Assembly: GCA_965197385.1 (NCBI GenBank)
Contig: CBDANA010000009.1
Span: forward strand, 682,001-746,000
Length of the DNA stretch: 64,000 nucleotides
Origin: G963667915 sp965197385
Lineage (GTDB): Bacteria > Acidobacteriota > Vicinamibacteria > Vicinamibacterales > UBA823
Direction: 5' to 3'
The notes under the pieces are model-generated. The model saw only the letters and a program-made list of their open reading frames with translations, did no database searches and was not told the DNA's origin. Below are positions 34,677 through 41,760 of the stretch, piece by piece. Both the position numbers and the translations under genes were made by a program. Each line of letters begins with the position of its first letter. Positions within the stretch are counted from its first letter, which is position 1.

Positions 34677-35528
34677 ATGGACAACATGAAACATACAGCG
34701 CTGATCGCGATCCTGGCGAGCGTGATGGCGACCGCGGCGCCCCGGCCGGCGGTGGCGGCCGACCGGGAACAGCAGCAACTGATGGCCGACCTGCGTATTC
34801 TGCAAATGCAGACGCAGGAGTTACACCTGCTGGTGGCGTCGCTCACGCAGGCGCTCGAGAGCGTGACGGCGATGGTGGACGAGCAGGTGATGATGAGTCG
34901 GAAGGGCTTTGCCGACAGCCGGCTCCTCGTGGATAGGGTCGCGGACGGCGTCCGCATTCTTCGGGAGAAGATGGACGACACGAACGTCCGGATCTCGTCG
35001 TTCTCGCAGGAAATCGAGGCACTGCGGCTGACCATTCCGCACATGCCCGTCCCGGTCCTTGGCGCTGACGGCGAGCCGATCGAAGGGGCGGCGGAGGCCG
35101 CCGTGGCGACCTTCGCGCCGGTGATGCCAGTCCAGCCCAACCCTGGGATTTCGCCGCAGCGCCTGTACGACATGGCGTGGGCCGATTACTCGACCGGACA
35201 GTGGTCCCTTGCGATCACCGGTTTCGACGCGTATCTCAAGGCGTTTCCCCAGTCCGCCCAGGCGGATGACGCGCAGTTCTACATCGGCGAAACGCTGTAC
35301 AACGACGGCCGCTTTGCGGATGCCGTCGCCGCGTACGAGCAGGTGGCCAGAGATTACCCGAATGGCGAGACGGTGCCGGATGCGCATTACAAGCGCGGAC
35401 TGGCGCTCGATCGTCTCGGGGGCACCGAGCTGGCGCGCGCGGCGTTCGAAACGGTCGTCAACGAGTTTCCGGACAGTCGGACGGCCGCGCTGGCACACCA
35501 GGCCATCGATCGGTTGAACCGTCCGTGA
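34677..35528 (+). CDS. cpoB: Tol-Pal associated periplasmic protein CpoB/YbgF
   Basis: 283 residues. Signal peptide (to ~26), a coiled-coil N-terminal region (QQQLMADLRILQMQTQELHL) and C-terminal TPR repeats (LYDMAWADYSTGQWSLAI, AQFYIGETLYNDGRFADAV, DAHYKRGLALDRLGGTELA). Coordinates Tol with peptidoglycan synthesis. Last gene of the Tol-Pal operon. Confidence 0.92.
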   Translation: MDNMKHTALIAILASVMATAAPRPAVAADREQQQLMADLRILQMQTQELHLLVASLTQALESVTAMVDEQVMMSRKGFADSRLLVDRVADGVRILREKMDDTNVRISSFSQEIEALRLTIPHMPVPVLGADGEPIEGAAEAAVATFAPVMPVQPNPGISPQRLYDMAWADYSTGQWSLAITGFDAYLKAFPQSAQADDAQFYIGETLYNDGRFADAVAAYEQVARDYPNGETVPDAHYKRGLALDRLGGTELARAAFETVVNEFPDSRTAALAHQAIDRLNRP

Positions 35529-35583
35529 CGCGCGTCTCTCCGCGGCGACGGATCTGGATGAGCATTGGAGGGAGTGAGACGTC

Positions 35584-36015
35584 ATGGGCAGTGTGAACAA
35601 GGTGATTCTGGTTGGCAACCTCGGGCGAGATGCCGAATTGCGTTACACGCCCGGTGGAGCCGCCGTGCTGAACTTCAGCATGGCGACGACGGAGACCTGG
35701 AAGGACAAGGCCACCAACGAGAAAAAAGAGCAGACCGAATGGCACAAAGTCGTGTACTGGGGCCGTCCGGCCGAAGCCATCAAGGACTTCCTCGTGAAGG
35801 GAAAGCAGATCTACCTCGAGGGGCGTCTGCAGACCCGCCAGTGGGAAGACAAGGAGGGCCAGAAGCGCTACACGACGGAAGTTAAAGCGGACAAGGTCGT
35901 TCTACTCGGCGGGCCCGGCGGACGTGGCGGCGGCGGCCAGAGTGCGTCCCCGGGTGGCAGCACCGCTGGCGGCGGCGAGACCCCCGCACTGACCGACGAC
36001 GACATTCCATTCTAA
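35584..36015 (+). CDS. ssb: Single-stranded DNA-binding protein
   Basis: 143 residues. N-terminal OB-fold (SVNKVILVGNLGRDAELRYT, TEWHKVVYWGRPAEAI), a Gly/Ser-rich linker and the acidic tip DDDIPF used by partner proteins. The stop TAA (36013-36015) lies inside the CTAAG duplicated by the MITE immediately downstream, so the last residues survive the insertion exactly. Confidence 0.96.
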   Translation: MGSVNKVILVGNLGRDAELRYTPGGAAVLNFSMATTETWKDKATNEKKEQTEWHKVVYWGRPAEAIKDFLVKGKQIYLEGRLQTRQWEDKEGQKRYTTEVKADKVVLLGGPGGRGGGGQSASPGGSTAGGGETPALTDDDIPF

Positions 36016-36162
36016 GTGGTCCGTGTCATAAATACGGCCAGGCACCGAGGGCGTCGAGGCGCCCGCCCCGCAAGGCGCGAGGGAGGAACGCCGTGAGGCG
36101 GGATGCGTCGGCGGCCGAATGCGGCCGTATTTATGACCGTATTTATGACACGGACCACTAAG
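36012..36162. repeat. MITE-2: non-autonomous element with IS30-type ends, at the ssb stop codon
   Basis: Direct CTAAG at 36012-36016 and 36158-36162 flank ends TGGTCCGTGTCATAAATA (left) and inverted GGACCA (right). These match the IS30 element ends at 10596-12220 closely. The interior keeps the shared core edges (GGCGCGAGGGAGG, GGCGGGATGCGTCGGC) with the centre deleted. A 12-bp CGTATTTATGAC is duplicated near the right end. No ORF. Confidence 0.85.
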
Positions 36163-36181
36163 CAGCCGGTGGTGAAGGTCC
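36158..36181 (+). repeat. MITE-1 left end, truncated by IS256
   Basis: CTAAGCAGCCGGTGGTGAAGGTCC matches the first ~24 bp of MITE-1 (CTAG CAGCCCGTGGTGAAAGTCC). It shares its CTAAG with MITE-2 and is cut off by the IS256 copy; the matching remainder was not found beyond the IS. Confidence 0.55.
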
Positions 36182-37617
36182 CGGGGATGTCCCAGTAGCT
36201 GTTGAAATTTGAAGCGGCGGCTCTTCACTGGTCGTGCTATACGACCGGTGACGAAACCGAGGTGCAAGCCTCCCAGTAAGGAGCCGCCATGAAGAAGCAG
36301 TCTCGCACAGTCCCTCGCCGTCGCCAATCGGTATCCCCGACGCCACGGCACCTTCCGTTGGTCGATATCCTCATTGATACGCAGGCCGCGCTCCAGGAGC
36401 GGGTCGTCGCGTCTGGCCTGAAGGTACTCGAAGCCATGCTGGAAGAGGATCGGGCCGCCGTCTGTGGGCCACGGTATGCGCATCAACCTGCGCGCCAGGC
36501 GTATCGAACGGGGCATACGCCGAGTCAGGTCGTGCTGGGCGGGCGGAAGGTGGCGATTCGTCGGCCCCGTGCGCGGCGCGCCGGCGAGGAGGTTCCGTTG
36601 CCAACGGCCCGGGCATTCGCGAATGCGGACCCGCTGAACCGGCGCGTGGTCGACCAGATGCTGATCGGTGTGGCGACCCGCCAGTATGCGCGGAGTCTGG
36701 AACCGCTCGGCGCCGACGTCACCACGCGGGGCACGAGCAAGAGTGCGGTCAGTCGACGCTTTGTCGCGCAAACCCAGGCGCAGCTGGATGCGTGGCGGGC
36801 GACGCCGCTCGACGCGCTGGACCTGGTGGGGCTGCTGATTGATGGCGTGCACGTGGGTGGACACTGTATCGTTGTCGCCCTAGGCATCGATAAAATGGGC
36901 GCGAAACACCCGCTCGGCCTGTGGGAAGGGGCCACGGAGAACGCGACGGTCTGTCAGGGGCTCTTGACCAATCTCGGCAGCCGCGGGCTGCGCACCGACC
37001 GGAGCCTGCTGGTGATCGTCGATGGCGCGAAGGCCCTCGACACGGCCGTGACCCAGACATTTGGGCGCGCCGCGCTGGTGCAGCGGTGTCAGGTCCATAA
37101 GGGCCGGAACATCTTGGAGCATCTCCCTGAGGCACAGCGGCCGGGGGTGAAGGCGGTCCTCACGCGCGCCTACACGAACAGCCCCGTCAAGACGGCCAAG
37201 CGTCTGCTGCAGGACCTGGCGCGGCGCTTGGACACTGACTTACCCGAGTGCGGCCACGAGCGTGCGGGAAGGGCTCGACGAGACGCTGACCGTGCTCGGC
37301 TTGGGTCTGTCGGAGCGTCTCCAACGATCGCTCGCCACCACAAACGCCATCGAGAGTCTCCTCAGCCGAACGCGCCATGTGCAGCGCCATGTGAAACGCT
37401 GGCGCGGCGGGACGATGGTGCTGCGCTGGGTGGCCGCCGGGGTGCTCGAAGCGGCGAAGGGGTTCCGTCGGGTGCAAGGATGTCAAGATATGCCCGCGCT
37501 GGTCGCTGCCCTCCTGGCACGCGACGCGCGGTTAGGACTCGGGGAGTCGTCAGAGATGGTTGCGTAGTCGTGAACCAAGCTGCCGCTGAGTTTCAACAGC
37601 GCACGGGACATCCCCTC
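36182..37617 (+). mobile_element. IS256-family insertion sequence
   Basis: Inverted ends GGGGATGTCCC...GCTGTTGAAA at 36183 and, inverted, ending at 37615. GAAGGTCC is repeated at 36174-36181 and 37618-37625, an 8-bp target duplication that is usual for IS256. It contains a frameshifted transposase gene and inserted into a MITE-1 fragment. Confidence 0.85.
36289..37567 (+). pseudogene. IS256-family (mutator-type) transposase, frameshifted
   Basis: The first frame (ATG 36289) reads through DALDLVGLLIDGVHVGG (DDE Asp region) and VIVDGAKALDTAV (second Asp region) to about 37240. The correct C-terminus (SVREGLDETLTVLGLGL ... TTNAIESLLSRTR, with the catalytic Glu) is in the next frame and ends at TAG 37567. 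An extra T at ~37240 (GACTTACCC, where GACTACCC is expected) breaks the gene. An error in sequencing or a true inactivating change are both possible. The native protein would be ~425 residues. Confidence 0.85.
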
Positions 37618-37645
37618 GAAGGTCCGGGCGAGCGTACCACTGGCG

Positions 37646-38008
37646 TTAGCCCTCTGCTTGTCCGCGGCCGTATCGGTCTTCCAACCGTACGATATCATCG
37701 AGTTCAGGGGTCGAGACCTCGATGATGTCGCTGTCCTCAACCGCTGTCATGCGATGCACGGTGCCGGGCGTGATGTGACACCGGTCGCCAGGCGTCATTT
37801 CCCGTCGCGTCAGAGCGTCGCCCTCCTTGATCTCGAAGGCGATCCGGCCAGACCACAGCAGAATCGTCTCATCTTTCCGCTTGTGATACTGCAGGCTTAA
37901 GGCGTGGCCGGCGTTCACGTGGATGATCTTACCGACGTACCGATCGGTCTTGGCCCAGTGCACTTCGTGTCCCCAGGGCTTTTCGACACGCGTCGCTTCA
38001 TCGCTCAC
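37646..38008 (-). CDS. Cupin, mannose-6-phosphate isomerase type II-like
   Basis: 120 residues. Start GTG (MSDEATRVEKPWGHEVHW). Cupin motifs HALSLQYHKRKDETILLWSG and PGTVHRMTAVED correspond to the C-terminal metal-binding domain of ManC/mannose-6-phosphate isomerase; it is a stand-alone domain. Last gene of the minus-strand array; the IS256 sits just downstream of its stop. Confidence 0.85.
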   Translation of the reverse strand: MSDEATRVEKPWGHEVHWAKTDRYVGKIIHVNAGHALSLQYHKRKDETILLWSGRIAFEIKEGDALTRREMTPGDRCHITPGTVHRMTAVEDSDIIEVSTPELDDIVRLEDRYGRGQAEG

Positions 38009-38035
38009 CAGCGTCTCCCCTCTCGCGTCATCCGT

Positions 38036-38179
38036 TCAGGACCGTTCCGACGCCAACTCCGGTTGGTCGTGCCAGCCGATGGACACCCCGGACACGTGCG
38101 GAAGGTCACCCACGATGGCTTCCGCAGCGTTGACCGGTTCCGTGGCCAACCGTCCATGGGTGACGACCACCACGCCCAC
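38036..38179 (-). pseudogene. Truncated PTS EIIA-Man domain (47 codons)
   Basis: From GTG 38179 the frame reads VGVVVVTHGRLATEPVNAAEAIVG, the first ~47 residues of a mannose-type PTS IIA, including the phospho-acceptor His (H8 in VTHG). A stop at 38036-38038 ends it; the normal domain is ~130 residues. It sits between rapZ and the cupin gene where an EIIA/HPr gene commonly follows rapZ. The 3' part is missing. Too short to be functional. Confidence 0.75.
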
Positions 38180-38223
38180 CGGCTGCGCATCAGGCTGCGC
38201 GCGTCCATCGTTTTCTCCAGGCC

Positions 38224-39111
38224 TTACGCTGATCGGATATCGCGGTGATTGATCCGCACACGGACTCCGGCCAACGCGGACATTCGTCGCCTGAGCGCCT
38301 CCGACACGGCCACCGACCGGTGCCGGCCGCCGGTGCAGCCGACGGCCACTGTCAGGTGGCTCTTGCCCTCGGTGACGTACTGCGGCACCAGGAATTCAAG
38401 CAAGTCGGTGGTCTTGTCCAGGAAGACATGCATGGCCGCGTGCCTGTCAAGAAACGCTTTGACCGCTCGGCTACGGCCCGTCAGCCGCTGAAGCGCCGGC
38501 ACGAAATGCGGATTGGGCAGAAACCGAACGTCCAGCACCAGGTCGGCATCGGACGGAAGGCCGTATTTGAAGCCGAATGACAGGACCGTCAGGACCAGTC
38601 TCGCTTGTGGCCCACCCTGTGCCAGCGACATGAACCTTCGGCGGAGATCGTGCACGGTCATGTCGCTGCTGTCGATGATCTCGTCGGCCAGCCGACGGAT
38701 TTCGCTGAGGCGCTCGCGCTCCTCGTGAATGCCTTCTCGCGGTGACCGGCCCAGCGCCAGCGGGTGGGGCCGGCGGGTCTCGCTGAATCGTCGTAAGAGC
38801 GCGTCGTCGCTGGCTTCCAGGAAGACCAGCAATGCCTTCACGCTGGAATCGGTCCTGAGTGTCTTGTACACCTTCGGGAAGTCCGACAGGAACTCGCCTT
38901 CGCGTACGTCCATGACGACCGCCGCCTTGGCGCGCGTGCTACCCGCCTTCGCCATGAGGTCGGCGAGCGTCGGCATCAATGTCGTGGGCAGGTTGTCCAC
39001 GCAGAAGTAGCCGAGGTCCTCGAGGGCGTGGATGGCCTGCGACTTCCCGGAGCCGGACAAGCCGGTGAGGACCACGAAATTCGGGTCGGTCAAGCGCGGC
39101 TTGGCGGTCAT
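38224..39111 (-). CDS. rapZ: RNase adapter / nucleotide-binding protein RapZ
   Basis: 295 residues. P-loop GLSGSGKS (17-24) at the N-terminus, then VDNLPTTLMPTL, and the C-terminal RNA-binding part with GCTGGRHRSVAVSE. Regulates glucosamine-6-phosphate synthase via sRNAs in E. coli; conserved next to rpoN/hpf in many bacteria. Confidence 0.95.
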   Translation of the reverse strand: MTAKPRLTDPNFVVLTGLSGSGKSQAIHALEDLGYFCVDNLPTTLMPTLADLMAKAGSTRAKAAVVMDVREGEFLSDFPKVYKTLRTDSSVKALLVFLEASDDALLRRFSETRRPHPLALGRSPREGIHEERERLSEIRRLADEIIDSSDMTVHDLRRRFMSLAQGGPQARLVLTVLSFGFKYGLPSDADLVLDVRFLPNPHFVPALQRLTGRSRAVKAFLDRHAAMHVFLDKTTDLLEFLVPQYVTEGKSHLTVAVGCTGGRHRSVAVSEALRRRMSALAGVRVRINHRDIRSA

Positions 39112-39142
39112 TGATCATCGCTGAATTCGACCGGCCGGACGC

Positions 39143-39498
39143 CTAGCGCGGCGGCCTGGAGCCGCCGGCGGGCCCCTGGACGTCGGCTGGCTTGCCGCCG
39201 CGACGATGGCGGTTTTCCCACTTTCCTTTCAGGGTCTGTGCCTGATGCTCTACCTTGTCGACCGCCGCCTTCAGCGACGCGTTCCACGTCTCGGCCACGG
39301 TGGCGCCGTGCAGAACGTGGTCGTCACGGGCGTGCAGCCGCACCTCGCTGCAGTAACGCCTTGCTCCAACGACAGCACGACCCACACAGATACCGCCGCG
39401 TCGTTGAGCACTCGATCGAGGCGCGCGCACTGTTCGTGCACCCGTTCGCGCATCGGGTCGGTCACGATTACGTGTCTGTCTGTGAGCTCCAGCCGCAC
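39143..39498 (-). pseudogene. hpf: Ribosome hibernation promoting factor (HPF/YfiA), frameshifted
   Basis: GTG 39498 (GCGAGGA just upstream) opens MRLELTDRHVIVTDPMRERV ... VVLSLEQG. The rest, RRYCSEVRLHARDDHVLHGATVAETWNASLKAAVDKVE, is in another frame and ends at 39143. One base is missing near 39346-39364. The joined protein would be a short-form HPF of ~118 residues. Position between rpoN and rapZ is the standard one. Could be a true null or a sequencing error. Confidence 0.75.
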
Positions 39499-39572
39499 TC
39501 GTCCTCGCTCATGTCTGTCGCCGTGATTTACACCATCCCTGCTCTATGCCTAGAATCACGGGGGACAGAACA

Positions 39573-40988
39573 CTAATAATGCACCTTGCGTCGGGTCGAC
39601 GTCGGGATCTTCAACTCCTCACGATACTTCGCGATGGTGCGTCGGGCGAGTATCAAGCCTTCGTCCTGAAGGATTCGGACGATCTTGGAGTCGCTCAGTG
39701 GCTTTCGGGAGTCTTCCGCCTCAATAATCTTCCGGATCCGCTGCTTGATGGTCACGGACGATACGGTCTGCCCATACGAACTATTGATAGCGCTGTGAAA
39801 GAAGTACTTCATTTCGAGCACGCCTTGGGGGGTGTGCATGTACTTGTTGTTCACGACGCGACTGACCGTGGATTCGTGCATGCTGATATCGTCCGCCACG
39901 TCACGCAAGACCAGCGGGCGAAGGTGCTCGATGCCGTGGTCGAGAAATTTGCGCTGGAAATGAACGATGCTATTGGCAACCTTTTGAATGGTCTTCTGAC
40001 GCTGATCGACCGACTTGATCAGCCAGAGCGCCGACCGGAACTTGTCTTTGACGTAGGCACGAGTCTCCGCGTTGTTCTCCGCTTTTCGATCAAGGAGCTG
40101 GCGGTACACCGGACTGATACGAAGCTGCGGAAGGCCGTCCTCGTTCAAATGGACAACGTACTCATCTTCCACCTTTACGACGTAGACGTCAGGGATGACG
40201 TACTGAGACGGTGAAGGATTGAATCGGGTGCCCGGTTTAGGATCTAAGTGCCGAATGACGTCCACGTGTGGCCTGGTGTCGTCGATGCTCAGGCCAAGTT
40301 TGCGTGCGAGTTCCGGCAGGTTCTGGAGTATCGTGAGATGTTCCGCCGCGATCGTTTCGGTCGGCGTGTCCGCGAACCCCAAATGCCGCAGTTGCAGGAG
40401 CAGGCATTCTCGAAGGTCGCGGGCAGCCACCCCAATCGGGTCGAAGTGCTGGACGATATTGAGCGCTGCCCTGACGCCCTTCAACGACCACGCGGCCATG
40501 GCTGCGATTTCCTCGACGGACGCGACTAGGTAGCCGTCGTCGTCGAGGTTTCCGATGATGGCAGTAATGATGTCACGGACCGTCTCGTCGTCCTGCCGCG
40601 ACGACAGCTGCCACATCAGATGGTCGGTTAGCGAGCTGGTCGTCGCGAGCGTGTTCTCGATCGGCGGAAGCTCCTTGACCTCGCGGGGAATCCGGGGGCG
40701 GTAGCCCCCGTCCAGGTAATCACCGAAGAAGTACTCGTAATCTGCGCCGTCCCACGTGTCGTTGGCCTCTCGTGGCGGGTCTTCGGGTTTTTCTGGCTGG
40801 GCGCTCGCCTCGGCAGGCTGGAGCTCTTCGGTGGGCACCTCCTCCAGCATCGGGTTCTCGACCATTTCCTGATTTAGCATGTCGACCAGCTCGATGGTCG
40901 TCATCGGCAGTAGCTTGATCGCTTGCTGGAGCGACGGCGTCAGGATGAGCTTCTGCGCGAGCCTGGTCTGGAGCTTATGCTGGAGCAT
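39573..40988 (-). CDS. rpoN: RNA polymerase sigma-54 factor
   Basis: 471 residues from ATG 40988 (GAGG upstream; the TTG four codons earlier is less likely). N-terminal Gln/Leu-rich activator region (QKLILTPSLQQAIKLLPM), acidic linker, core-binding region, HTH (DISMHESTVSRVVNNKYMHTPQG) and the RpoN box ARRTIAKYRE. Directs enhancer-dependent transcription. Part of lptB-rpoN-hpf-rapZ. Confidence 0.96.
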   Translation of the reverse strand: MLQHKLQTRLAQKLILTPSLQQAIKLLPMTTIELVDMLNQEMVENPMLEEVPTEELQPAEASAQPEKPEDPPREANDTWDGADYEYFFGDYLDGGYRPRIPREVKELPPIENTLATTSSLTDHLMWQLSSRQDDETVRDIITAIIGNLDDDGYLVASVEEIAAMAAWSLKGVRAALNIVQHFDPIGVAARDLRECLLLQLRHLGFADTPTETIAAEHLTILQNLPELARKLGLSIDDTRPHVDVIRHLDPKPGTRFNPSPSQYVIPDVYVVKVEDEYVVHLNEDGLPQLRISPVYRQLLDRKAENNAETRAYVKDKFRSALWLIKSVDQRQKTIQKVANSIVHFQRKFLDHGIEHLRPLVLRDVADDISMHESTVSRVVNNKYMHTPQGVLEMKYFFHSAINSSYGQTVSSVTIKQRIRKIIEAEDSRKPLSDSKIVRILQDEGLILARRTIAKYREELKIPTSTRRKVHY

Positions 40989-41034
40989 CGTGGGCCTCAA
41001 ACTTAGGCGTGTATGATCCAGGCCATTCCGTATC

Positions 41035-41760
41035 TTAATCCAATCGGAAATCGGCGCCCAGATAAATGCGTTTGACGTCTTCGTCTGTTGCCAGGGAGGA
41101 GGGGGTGCCGCTCCGGAAGATTGCGCCGTCGTGCACGATGTAGGCCCGGTCGGTGATTCGAAGGGTTTCGCGAACGTTGTGGTCCGTGATGAGGACGCCG
41201 ATGCCGCGCTCCTTTAAATGGAAGATGATCTTTTGAATGTCGGTGACGGCGATCGGGTCAATGCCAGCGAAGGGCTCGTCGAGCAAGACGAAGGAGGGCG
41301 ACACGACCAGGGCGCGAGTGATCTCGACTCGCCGCCGCTCGCCGCCGGACAGGGTATAGGCCCGCGACTTGGCCAGCGGAGTCAAGTTCAGCTCCGAGAG
41401 CAGTTCGCGCGCGCGGGCGTGACGGGCCCGGCGACCCAGTTTGAGGGTTTCGAGAATCGCTAGGATGTTCTGCTCGACCGTCAGTCCGCGGAAGATCGAC
41501 GGCTCCTGGGGAAGGTAGCCCAGGCCCTTGCGCGCTCGGACGTACATCGGGTCGTGCGTGATGTCCTCACCGTTGAGGGTGACCTCCCCGGCCTCCGGCG
41601 CCGTGAGGCCAACGACGAGGTAGAACGTCGTCGTCTTGCCGGCGCCGTTCGGTCCCAGGAGGCCGACGATCTCGCCCGACGTCACATCGAGGCTGACGTC
41701 CCGCAAGACCGTCCGCCCCCCGTACGACTTCGTAAGATTGTGTACCTGTAGGGTCGCCAT
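41035..41760 (-). CDS. lptB: LPS export ABC transporter ATP-binding protein LptB
   Basis: 241 residues. Walker A GPNGAGKT (36-43), Q-loop, LSGGERRR signature, Walker B VLLDEPFAGIDPIA, H-loop DHNVRET. Start ATG directly abuts the stop of lptC/A (41761). Powers LPS extraction with LptF/LptG. Confidence 0.96.
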   Translation of the reverse strand: MATLQVHNLTKSYGGRTVLRDVSLDVTSGEIVGLLGPNGAGKTTTFYLVVGLTAPEAGEVTLNGEDITHDPMYVRARKGLGYLPQEPSIFRGLTVEQNILAILETLKLGRRARHARARELLSELNLTPLAKSRAYTLSGGERRRVEITRALVVSPSFVLLDEPFAGIDPIAVTDIQKIIFHLKERGIGVLITDHNVRETLRITDRAYIVHDGAIFRSGTPSSLATDEDVKRIYLGADFRLD

